NCBI GenBank assembly: GCA_009699865.1
Contig: WLNJ01000003.1
Location: forward strand, 1-64,000
From: Actinomycetota bacterium
Lineage (GTDB): Bacteria > Actinomycetota > Thermoleophilia > Solirubrobacterales > Solirubrobacteraceae
Direction: 5' to 3'
Length of the DNA stretch: 64,000 nt
In this document: positions 57,401 through 64,000 of the stretch, piece after piece
Position numbering within the stretch: the first letter of the stretch is position 1
How the letters are laid out: each line of letters opens with the position of its first letter
Made by a program: the position numbers and the translations under genes
The notes under the pieces: model-generated
The model's input: only the letters and a program-made list of their open reading frames with translations
The model's database searches: none
Told to the model about the DNA's origin: nothing

Positions 57401-58777
57401 ATGAGCTTTTACACAGCAGCTACACAGCAGGACATTGAGGAGATGCTCGCCGCTATTGGCGTGTCGTCGATCGACGACCTGTTCGCTGAGATCCCTGAGG
57501 GCGTGAGGTTTGATCGGGCACTGGACCTTCCAGCCGGTAAGCCGGAGCAGGAAGTGTTTGCAGAGCTAAACGCACTCGCTGCAAAGAACACGAGCGCTGA
57601 CGATGAGATTTCATTCCTCGGAGCTGGTATGTACGACCACTATGTACCTGCCCTGATTGACACGCTGCTGGGCAGGGCTGAGTTCCTCACCCCGTACACG
57701 CCCTACCAGCCCGAGGTATCGCAGGGCAACCTCCAAGTCATGTTTGAGTACCAGACCGCGATCAGCGAATTGACTGGCCTCCCAGTCAGTAACGCATCGG
57801 TTTACGAAGGACCATCGGCAGTCGGTGCAGCGGCGTACTTGGCGAAGTTGGCCAATGGCCGTAAGCGGCACTTAGTCTCCCGCGGCGTCCATCCACATTC
57901 CAGGGAGACGTTGGAGACGCTGGCTGTTGGCTACGGAACGACGATGGAGGAGATCCCTCTCTCGGCTGGCATCACCGACCTCGCAGCGCTCAAGGAGATG
58001 CTGAGTGACGACGTTGGAGCTGTGATCCTTCAGCAGCCGAACTTCCTCGGCTCAGTCGAGGACCTCGCAGCGCTCGCTGCTGCGGCCAAGGAACACGGCG
58101 CGGTTGTCATTTCTTCGTGTGATCCGATTCCACTTGGAATTCTTGAACCACCGGGAGCTCTCGGCGTTGACGTAGCTGTGGGCGAGGGTCAATCGCTCGG
58201 TAACCGGCTTGACTTCGGCGGGCCTTCGTTCGGCTTTTTTGCTGCCACTCAGGAACACATCCGCCGCATGCCCGGCAGGATCGCCGGCGAGACGCGCGAC
58301 GTTGATGGCAGGCGTGGCTGGGTCCTGACGCTGCAGACCCGTGAGCAGCACATCCGTCGCGAGAAGGCGACATCCAACATCTGCACCGCCCAGGCCCTCA
58401 ACGCGCTTGCTGGCGTTGTCTACCTCGGCTGGCTTGGGAAGCAGGGCTTTGTTGAACTTGGCGAGCTGCTTGCCCGCCGCACCGCCTATGCGAGGGAGAC
58501 TCTTACCGCCATCGACGGTGTGACTGCGCTCCATTCCCAGCCAGTGGTGAGGGAGTTTGCTGTTGAGCTAGATGCCCCAGTGGAGGCAGTCATTGCCCGT
58601 TGCCAAGACCAGGGAGTCAACCCCGGCTACGCGCTCGGCCGTGACTACCCAGAGTTTTCGAATGGACTGTTGGTTGCGATCACCGAGCGCCGTGATCGCG
58701 CGCAGATCGATCGGCTTGCCGAGGTACTCGCGTCAGCCATCGCGGCTGAGCGCGGAGCGGTTGAGGTTGCCGGATGA
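57401..58777 (+). CDS. gcvPA: Glycine dehydrogenase (decarboxylating) subunit 1 (GcvPA)
   Basis: A 458-residue subunit, the N-terminal half of the P protein. Landmarks: FLGAGMYDHYVPALIDTLL, TPYTPYQPEVSQGNLQVMFEYQT, YEGPSAVGAAAYLA, VHPHSRETLETLA, and DFGGPSFGFFA followed by RRMPGRIAGETRDVDG and REQHIRREKATSNICT. Each is a hallmark of GcvPA. With GcvPB it makes the PLP-dependent decarboxylase. The two-gene P protein is common in Firmicutes, Thermus and some deep actinobacteria. The ATG has a GGAAAG ribosome site. Confidence 0.95.
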   Translation: MSFYTAATQQDIEEMLAAIGVSSIDDLFAEIPEGVRFDRALDLPAGKPEQEVFAELNALAAKNTSADDEISFLGAGMYDHYVPALIDTLLGRAEFLTPYTPYQPEVSQGNLQVMFEYQTAISELTGLPVSNASVYEGPSAVGAAAYLAKLANGRKRHLVSRGVHPHSRETLETLAVGYGTTMEEIPLSAGITDLAALKEMLSDDVGAVILQQPNFLGSVEDLAALAAAAKEHGAVVISSCDPIPLGILEPPGALGVDVAVGEGQSLGNRLDFGGPSFGFFAATQEHIRRMPGRIAGETRDVDGRRGWVLTLQTREQHIRREKATSNICTAQALNALAGVVYLGWLGKQGFVELGELLARRTAYARETLTAIDGVTALHSQPVVREFAVELDAPVEAVIARCQDQGVNPGYALGRDYPEFSNGLLVAITERRDRAQIDRLAEVLASAIAAERGAVEVAG

Positions 58778-60372
58778 GCGACATGGCATCAGCCCAGACA
58801 GCTGCTCAGCATGCTGCCGGCGAACTTGGCGAAGAGACAGTGCAGGTAAATAGTTCGGTTCCATCAGCGGGTGAGACTCCTCAGCAGCGCGATGGCGCGA
58901 AGACGATCTACGAGAAGTCCAAGGTCGGCCGGCGCGCCTTCATGGTTCCCGAGACCGATGTTCCGGACACGCCGCTTGATCAGCTGATTCCCAGCGCACT
59001 GCTCAGGAAGGATCCAGCCAAGCTGCCGGAAGTTGCCGAGCCAGAGCTTGTTAGGCACTACACGCGCATCAGCAAGCGCAACTTCGACTTGGATTCAGGC
59101 TTCTACCCACTGGGCTCCTGCACGATGAAGCACAACCCCCGCTTACATGAACGCGTTGCCGCACTACCTGGGAACAGCCGTCTTCACCCACTTCAGTCGG
59201 ACTCACACGCACAGGGCGCGCTGGAGCTGATGTACAACCTCCAACATGCGCTCGGTGAGATCGCCGGTCTGCCGCATGTCTCGCTGCAACCATCGGCGGG
59301 TTCACACGGCGAGCTCGCCGGAGTGCTCCTCACCAAGGCCTACCACGAGGATCGTGGTGATCAGCGGACCAAGGTTCTGACACCGGACACGGCCCACGGG
59401 ACCAACCCGGCGACGGTGACGATGTGTGGCTATGACGTTGTCAAGGTGGGAACTAACCCAGATGGCGGCGTTGATCTGGAAGACCTGCGGGCCAAGGCTG
59501 ATGACCAAGTTGCCTGCCTGATGCTGACCAACCCCAACACGCTTGGCCTGTTTGACCCGAACATCGAGGAGATCGCCAAGATCGTTCACGACGTTGGCGC
59601 GACCCTCTATTACGACGGCGCAAACCTGAATGCCGTGATGGGCAAGAGCAGGCCTGGTGACATGGGCTTTGACATCGTTCACTTCAACCTCCACAAGTCG
59701 TTCACGCAACCGCATGGCGGCGGCGGACCGGGCGCAGGGCCGATCGCGGTCTCAGAGCGGATTGAACCGTTCATCACCCGGCCACAGGTCGTGAAGGCGG
59801 AGAGCAGTAACGGTGACGGTCCCCGGTTCGAACTTGACTACGACCGCCCCAAGTCAATTGGCCGACTGAGAGGCTTTCAGGGCAATTACGGCGTTTTTGT
59901 GCGCTCGTACGCTTACATCCGTTCGTTGGGCGCAGAGGGGCTTAAAGAGGCCTCTGAGCTGGCAGTACTCAACGCCAACTACCTTCTTGCGCGTCTCAAA
60001 GAGGCGGGAGTGGCCGAATACCTTCCTGTTGCCTTTGATCGGATCTGCATGCACGAGTTTGTTCTCTCGGGCGCTCCAATGAAGAAGGAACTGGGCATCA
60101 GGACCCTTGACCTTGCCAAGCGCCTGCTCGACCACGGCTATCACCCACCGACGGTCTACTTCCCGCTGCTTGTTGAAGAGGCGCTCTTGGTTGAGCCCAC
60201 GGAGACAGAGACCAAAGAGACGCTTGACGCTTTCGCCGATGCGGTTGCCGACATTCTGAGAGAAGCCAAGGCTGATCCGACGATTGCTCAGTCGGCTCCA
60301 TACTCAACACCTGTGCGCAGGCTTGACGAAGCAGCCGCCGCGAAGAACCCAGTCGTACGCCAACCGCTCTGA
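58774..60372 (+). CDS. gcvPB: Glycine dehydrogenase (decarboxylating) subunit 2 (GcvPB)
   Basis: A 532-residue PLP-binding subunit. The cofactor lysine is in HFNLHKSFTQPHGGGG. Other family segments: SKRNFDLDSGFYPLGSCTMKHNP, LQPSAGSHGELAGVLL, TAHGTNPATVTMCGY and MLTNPNTLGLFDPNI. About 45 residues rich in Ala, Gln and Glu precede the normal start (RRAFMVPE), longer than usual, so an internal start is possible. It overlaps gcvPA by four bases. Confidence 0.95.
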   Translation: MSDMASAQTAAQHAAGELGEETVQVNSSVPSAGETPQQRDGAKTIYEKSKVGRRAFMVPETDVPDTPLDQLIPSALLRKDPAKLPEVAEPELVRHYTRISKRNFDLDSGFYPLGSCTMKHNPRLHERVAALPGNSRLHPLQSDSHAQGALELMYNLQHALGEIAGLPHVSLQPSAGSHGELAGVLLTKAYHEDRGDQRTKVLTPDTAHGTNPATVTMCGYDVVKVGTNPDGGVDLEDLRAKADDQVACLMLTNPNTLGLFDPNIEEIAKIVHDVGATLYYDGANLNAVMGKSRPGDMGFDIVHFNLHKSFTQPHGGGGPGAGPIAVSERIEPFITRPQVVKAESSNGDGPRFELDYDRPKSIGRLRGFQGNYGVFVRSYAYIRSLGAEGLKEASELAVLNANYLLARLKEAGVAEYLPVAFDRICMHEFVLSGAPMKKELGIRTLDLAKRLLDHGYHPPTVYFPLLVEEALLVEPTETETKETLDAFADAVADILREAKADPTIAQSAPYSTPVRRLDEAAAAKNPVVRQPL

Positions 60373-60707
60373 TGGGCCCGTGGCCGCTGCTGGGGTTGGC
60401 GATTCTTGCTGAAGTTGCCGCGACCACGGCGCTGAGAGCTTCAAATGATTGGACGGGGGGAGCCAGAATTGGCGCATTTGCAGCCGTCGTGATCGGATAT
60501 GGGGTGTCGTTTTGGCTCCTGACCTTGGTTCTCAAGAAGATGGAACTTGGTATTTCCTACGCTGTCTGGGCCGGGGTTGGCACGGGACTAACAGCGATCG
60601 TCGGCATCCTGATGTTTGGTGAGGGCGTGAGCCTTGCCAAGTTCGCCTGTATTGGATTGATCATCTTGGGCGTGGCTGGCCTTGAGGTCACTGGTGCCCA
60701 CGGCTAA
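60372..60707 (+). CDS. Small multidrug resistance (SMR) family transporter
   Basis: A 111-residue four-helix membrane protein. The essential membrane-embedded glutamate is E14 in LAILAEVAATTAL. Further conserved parts are SFWLLTLVLKKMELGISYAVWAGVGTGL, split at the loop, and GILMFGEGVSLAKFACIGLIILGV. It is a dual-topology proton-coupled exporter of cations. EmrE-like drug export or guanidinium export (Gdx) are both possible; no guanidine riboswitch precedes it. The ATG overlaps the gcvPB stop by one base, so it is co-transcribed with gcv. Confidence 0.88.
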   Translation: MGPWPLLGLAILAEVAATTALRASNDWTGGARIGAFAAVVIGYGVSFWLLTLVLKKMELGISYAVWAGVGTGLTAIVGILMFGEGVSLAKFACIGLIILGVAGLEVTGAHG

Positions 60708-60723
60708 CCACCGCGCACGAAGG

Positions 60724-60729
60724 TAGCCT
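60724..60729 (+). promoter_or_regulatory. -10-like element of trpS
   Basis: TAGCCT lies seven bases before the trpS ATG at 60737, another probable leaderless start. No T-box or leader peptide is present. Confidence 0.4.
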
Positions 60730-60736
60730 GCGAGAC

Positions 60737-61723
60737 ATGAGAATCTTTTCCGGAATCCAGCCGACAGGTCAGAAGCATCTGGGCAACCTGATCGGCGCCA
60801 TTGACCAGTATGTCGCTGGCCAGGACAGGGGAGAGGGCCTCTACTGCATTGTTGACCTCCACGCGACCACAGTCGCTTATGACCCCACTGAGCTCCGGGC
60901 AAGGACCTACGACACGGCCGCAATTCTCCTTGCGGCTGGCCTTGACCCTGACCGATGCGTGTTCTTCAGGCAAGGCGATGTGATGGAACACACCGAACTC
61001 TGCTGGCTGCTCTGCTCGGTCACCTCATGGGGCGACCTCAACCGGATGCACCAGTTCAAGGAGAAGGCCGGTAACGAGCGCGAGCTGGTCAGTGCTGGAC
61101 TGTTCTTCTACCCTGTTTTGCAAGCTGCTGATGTTCTTGCCTATCGCGCCAATGAGGTTCCCGTAGGAGATGACCAGAGGCAACACATTGAACTGATGCG
61201 CGACATTGCTGAGCGCTTCAATTCACGCTTTGGCGACACGCTCGTGGTCCCTGAGCACCGGATCCCTGAGGTGGGAGCGCGAATCATGGACCTCCAGAAC
61301 CCAACCATGAAGATGTCCACATCAAGTGAGGGTGAACAGGGCCGTATTCACGTGCTTGACGATCCTGCTGTGATCCTCAAGAAGTTCCGCTCTGCGGTCA
61401 CGGATTCGGGCTCAGAGGTCCGACGCGGTGAGGGCAAGGAGGGCATTGCCAACCTGATCGACATTCTTGCTGCTGTCAAGGGGACGACGCCAGACGCCAT
61501 CGAAGCTGAGTTCGCTGACTCACGCTACGGCGACTTTAAAACCGCTGTCGCGGAGGCTGTCATTGACCGGCTCGCTCCACTCCAAGCCCGGTACACGGAG
61601 CTGCGCGCCGATGAAGACGCCCTTGAGGCCGCATTCAAGAAGGGTGCTGAGAAGGCCCAAGTCATCGCCAGCGCGACTCTCGCTGATGTGAGAGAAGCAA
61701 TGGGAGTCGGACCCCGCTCCTAA
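60737..61723 (+). CDS. trpS: Tryptophanyl-tRNA synthetase
   Basis: A 328-residue class Ic aminoacyl-tRNA synthetase. The HIGH-type motif is GIQPTGQKHLGNLIGAI, the tryptophan pocket contains LYCIVDLHATT and YPVLQAADVLAY, and the KMSKS-type motif is MKMSTSSEGE. It charges tRNA-Trp with tryptophan. Full length and of the short bacterial type. Monocistronic between the gcv-SMR operon and scpAB. Confidence 0.95.
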   Translation: MRIFSGIQPTGQKHLGNLIGAIDQYVAGQDRGEGLYCIVDLHATTVAYDPTELRARTYDTAAILLAAGLDPDRCVFFRQGDVMEHTELCWLLCSVTSWGDLNRMHQFKEKAGNERELVSAGLFFYPVLQAADVLAYRANEVPVGDDQRQHIELMRDIAERFNSRFGDTLVVPEHRIPEVGARIMDLQNPTMKMSTSSEGEQGRIHVLDDPAVILKKFRSAVTDSGSEVRRGEGKEGIANLIDILAAVKGTTPDAIEAEFADSRYGDFKTAVAEAVIDRLAPLQARYTELRADEDALEAAFKKGAEKAQVIASATLADVREAMGVGPRS

Positions 61724-61752
61724 CCCTTTGCGGCGCCGTCGGGTGCCGTCGG

Positions 61753-61758
61753 TAGCTT
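61753..61758 (+). promoter_or_regulatory. -10-like element of scpA-scpB
   Basis: TAGCTT lies eight bases before the GTG at 61767 and only two before the ATG at 61761, favouring the GTG as start. Confidence 0.35.
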
Positions 61759-61766
61759 TCATGCCC

Positions 61767-62537
61767 GTGAGAGCTGCTGATCTGGACCTCGATCTTGAAG
61801 TCTTCACAGGTCCATTCGACCTGCTGCTGACGCTCGTCCTCAGGGACGAGATTGACCTTCTCGAAGTTGACCTCGCCGAGATCGTTCTCTCGTACATGGA
61901 TCACCTTGAGCTACGGGGCGAAATTGACCTAGAGGTTGCGACTGAATTCCTTGTTCTGATCGCCGCGCTACTGGAACTCAAGAGTCGAATGCTGCTCCCT
62001 GGTGAGCAGGAGGAAGAGCTTGAACTTGACGCAGGGGAGGCCGCTGAGGAGCTGTTTGAGCGGCTGATGGCGCAGCATCGCAATAGGGGAGCAGCGGAGT
62101 GGCTGCGAGAGCGGCTGGCTGAGCAGTCGGGCCATCGCTTCAGAAGCGCTCCACTCCCTAAGGGCCTTAGGCGAGCATCACTTGAGCACGCAAAGAAGTC
62201 ATACGAGGTCGCGCGATTGGGCGAGGCAATGGGAACGCTGCTCACCCCGCCACCAAAGATTCAGGTTGGGCATCTCCACCGACCTCAGGTCACGGTGGGG
62301 GAACGGCTTTCAACACTTCGCGCCCTTCTGACCAAGGGCAGCTTTGACTTTGAGCGTGCGGTAGCCGGCGCTGACAGGGTGACCGTGGCCGTCACGCTCT
62401 GGGCGCTGTTGGAGATGTACCGGCGCGGCGAAGCGACCTGGAATCAGAGCGAGCCATTTGGCCCGATTCTCGTTGCTGCCGCTCCAGCGCAGGCCGTCCG
62501 GCCACTGCTCTCAGTTGTTTCGGATCAGGCGGCATGA
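61767..62537 (+). CDS. scpA: Chromosome segregation and condensation protein ScpA (kleisin)
   Basis: About 256 residues. The N-terminal kleisin helices that bind the SMC neck begin LEVFTGPFDLLLTLVLRDEIDLLEVDLAEI and continue ELATEFLVLIAALLELKSRMLLP (first residues vary); the winged-helix end is at about 200-250 (RVTVAVTLWALLEMYRRGE). ScpA closes the SMC ring and, with ScpB, loads condensin on DNA. Start is GTG 61767 or ATG 61761, two codons apart. It is coupled to scpB by a four-base overlap. Confidence 0.93.
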   Translation: MRAADLDLDLEVFTGPFDLLLTLVLRDEIDLLEVDLAEIVLSYMDHLELRGEIDLEVATEFLVLIAALLELKSRMLLPGEQEEELELDAGEAAEELFERLMAQHRNRGAAEWLRERLAEQSGHRFRSAPLPKGLRRASLEHAKKSYEVARLGEAMGTLLTPPPKIQVGHLHRPQVTVGERLSTLRALLTKGSFDFERAVAGADRVTVAVTLWALLEMYRRGEATWNQSEPFGPILVAAAPAQAVRPLLSVVSDQAA

Positions 62538-63364
62538 CCGAGGTCGAGCCGCTCGTGCGGAACCTTGAGGCTCTGCTCTTCCTCGCCCCAGAGCCACTGA
62601 GGGTCACTGATCTGGCAGAAGCGTGCGAAGCAACTGAAGATGAGGTCCGCGACGCACTCACCAATGTTGCAAAAGAGCTTGGCGAGCAGGGTAGGGGGAT
62701 CGTCCTGCGGGAAGTTGCTGGGGGTTGGTCCCTGTCGAGCAACCCTGAGTCAGAGGACGCAGCCCGGCGAATGTTTGCTGCACCACGGACTCCTCCACTG
62801 ACCGCTGCTCAGGCAGAGACCCTCGCGATCGTCGCCTACTTGCAGCCGGTGTCCCGTCCCGAGATCGCCAGGATCCGGGGTGTCAACGCGGAATCCGCTG
62901 CGGCAACACTGCTTGAACGCGGTGTGATTGAAGAGGCCGGCCGGTCGCCGTTTGGCGCTGTCCTATATCGCACTAGTGAGCTGTTCCTCCGACTGTTTGG
63001 ACTTGGGTCGATTGAGGACCTGCCAGACATTGGTGCTTGGGATCCTGCCCCAGAGGTTGAGGAGGCCCTGCGCGAGAGGCTGCTCAAGGTCGGGGCGGAG
63101 CGTTCTGGTGATTCAACTACCGAGGGACAAGGAACGCTTGAGAACACCGAGGACGACAGGGAGCTTGCTGTGGTCCCGTCAGCTGAGAGTGACGACGAGC
63201 TAGCTGAGGGCAATGAAGACGGACAGGCTGAAGCGGACGGCGACGAGACTCAGTCTGAGAGCGAGTCGGACCCTGAGTCGGTTGAGCCGGACGCTTCGGA
63301 TGAGGATTCGCCGGAAGTCGATTCGGAGATTGATCCGGACATTGACTTGCCCGCAGCCAACTGA
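62534..63364 (+). CDS. scpB: Segregation and condensation protein ScpB with long acidic tail
   Basis: A 276-residue protein. The two winged-helix domains of ScpB span about residues 5-185: VRNLEALLFLAPEPLRVTDLA, then AETLAIVAYLQPVSRPEIARIRGVN and LYRTSELFLRLFGLGSIEDLP. After residue 195 there is an extra 80-residue tail made almost only of Glu, Asp, Ser, Gly and Pro, not part of normal ScpB (about 200 residues). The last 115 bases of the gene overlap rlmN on the opposite strand. ScpB pairs with ScpA in the SMC complex. Confidence 0.93.
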   Translation: MTEVEPLVRNLEALLFLAPEPLRVTDLAEACEATEDEVRDALTNVAKELGEQGRGIVLREVAGGWSLSSNPESEDAARRMFAAPRTPPLTAAQAETLAIVAYLQPVSRPEIARIRGVNAESAAATLLERGVIEEAGRSPFGAVLYRTSELFLRLFGLGSIEDLPDIGAWDPAPEVEEALRERLLKVGAERSGDSTTEGQGTLENTEDDRELAVVPSAESDDELAEGNEDGQAEADGDETQSESESDPESVEPDASDEDSPEVDSEIDPDIDLPAAN

Positions 63365-64000
63365 CCACACGCTGCTGCGATGTCTTGGCCGCGAGTGAGG
63401 CGAACGGTGGCCGTGACGCCCTTACCGTTGAGGATGGCGCTGAAGTTCTCGATCGTGTCCTTGTCCGACCCGTCGTAGCTGCCAGTCGGGTTGTAGGGGA
63501 TCAGGTTGACCTTGTAGGTCTTCGAGTTGAGCAGCTCAGCTAGCTCGATCGCCAACTCCGGCGAGTCGTTGACGCCCTTCAGCATCACGTACTCAATGAA
63601 CACCTTGCGGCGGTGCTTTGCCGCGTACTCGTCGCAGGCGTCCATCACCTCAGCGATTGGATGCTTGTCATTGATGGGCATGATCTTCGAGCGAAGAGCG
63701 TCGTTGGGAGCGTGGAGGGAGAGCGCCAAGCGGATCTGTCCACCCTCCTGAGTGAGGCGACGGATACCAGGGACCCAGCCCACTGTGCTGATTGCCGTAT
63801 GGCGGGTTGATATCCCAAGGTCGGGCAGCCGCTCACATGCTTCTAGGACGTTGTCAAGATTCATCATCGGCTCGCCCATGCCCATGAATACGCAGTGGTC
63901 GATGTCCTCTATCCGGCGCAGGTGAAGCGCCTGGTCCAAGATCTCGTCCGTGGTCAGGTTCCGCCCGAACTTCATGGTTCCAGTGGCGCAGAAGGTGCAA
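63250..64000 (-). CDS. rlmN: 23S rRNA (adenine-2503-C2)-methyltransferase RlmN, partial at 5' end
   Basis: The gene runs off the right edge. The visible 250 residues start inside the radical-SAM cluster motif: the last cysteines read CTFCATGTMKFGRNL. Next come HCVFMGMGEPMMNLDNVL, STVGWVPGIRRL, LALSLHAPND and YVMLKGVNDSPELA, with the radical-SAM SAM-binding strands. The methyl-carrying cysteine is in RGQDIAAACGQLAAGK. RlmN methylates A2503 of 23S rRNA and tRNA A37. After the conserved end there are about 30 extra residues of almost pure Ser, Gly, Asp and Glu, encoded antisense to the ScpB tail. Confidence 0.95.
   Translation of the reverse strand, partial: CTFCATGTMKFGRNLTTDEILDQALHLRRIEDIDHCVFMGMGEPMMNLDNVLEACERLPDLGISTRHTAISTVGWVPGIRRLTQEGGQIRLALSLHAPNDALRSKIMPINDKHPIAEVMDACDEYAAKHRRKVFIEYVMLKGVNDSPELAIELAELLNSKTYKVNLIPYNPTGSYDGSDKDTIENFSAILNGKGVTATVRLTRGQDIAAACGQLAAGKSMSGSISESTSGESSSEASGSTDSGSDSLSD

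Noticed and set aside
60708-60736. T-box or Trp leader peptide before trpS
   Set aside because: Only 29 bases separate the SMR gene and trpS, too short for either.

Overview
This 64 kb window comes from a bacterium of moderately high GC, probably an Actinomycetota and perhaps a deep-branching class such as Thermoleophilia. The dcw cluster has the actinobacterial order and a meso-diaminopimelate-type MurE. Ergothioneine genes egtB/egtD are present. The glycine decarboxylase P protein is split into GcvPA/GcvPB, unlike the fused form of mycobacteria and streptomycetes, and transhydrogenase is split into PntAA/PntAB/PntB. Many operon heads carry a -10-like TAnnnT hexamer 6-10 nt before the start codon, which suggests leaderless mRNAs. 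The class assignment is inference.

Layout. 1-8.3 kb: accessory metabolism (end of a cysteine-rich Ig-repeat surface protein, DUF1330 protein, haloalkane dehalogenase, MDR oxidoreductase, egtB-egtD, DoxX protein, cytochrome P450, exported protein). 8.4-13.8 kb: a fatty-acid beta-oxidation pair (thiolase and trifunctional-type FadB) and the ribosome GTPase TypA. 13.7-20.9 kb: mixed genes (glycosyltransferase, GNAT, exported HExxH protein, Nudix, exonuclease III, CapA-like protein, phosphoesterase) and two tRNAs, Leu(CAG) and Glu(CTC).

20.8-27.8 kb is the most unusual region. A PduO-type cobalamin adenosyltransferase faces away from a cobalamin riboswitch. The riboswitch precedes a five-gene operon: two exported DUF4430 proteins, EcfT, a double-ATPase EcfA, and an ECF substrate-binding (S) protein fused to a terpenoid-cyclase-like alpha/alpha toroid. 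DUF4430 plus alpha/alpha barrel is the architecture of animal intrinsic factor and transcobalamin. The operon therefore looks like a bacterial, membrane-assembled cobalamin-capture and import machine with the two transcobalamin domains on separate chains.

27.8-34.8 kb: pntAA-pntAB-pntB, glpD-folP, and a degenerate Rho paralogue preceded by a short leader ORF. 34.8-40 kb: an orphan gene, a highly structured intergenic region, and a compact Tad/Flp secretion operon headed by its own two-component system (no pilin, prepilin peptidase or TadE/F in the window). 40-55.9 kb: the complete dcw cluster, mraZ to ftsZ, with an mraZ promoter overlaid by MraZ-type TGGGN boxes and a separate ftsZ promoter. 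55.9-60.4 kb: glycine cleavage operon gcvT-gcvH-gcvPA-gcvPB, followed by an SMR-family protein. 60.7-64 kb: trpS, scpA-scpB and a partial rlmN whose low-complexity tail overlaps scpB antisense.

No insertion sequences, prophage, CRISPR arrays or integrases were seen. The only stretch over 300 nt without a protein gene (18505-18875) holds the two tRNAs and their terminator-like hairpins.
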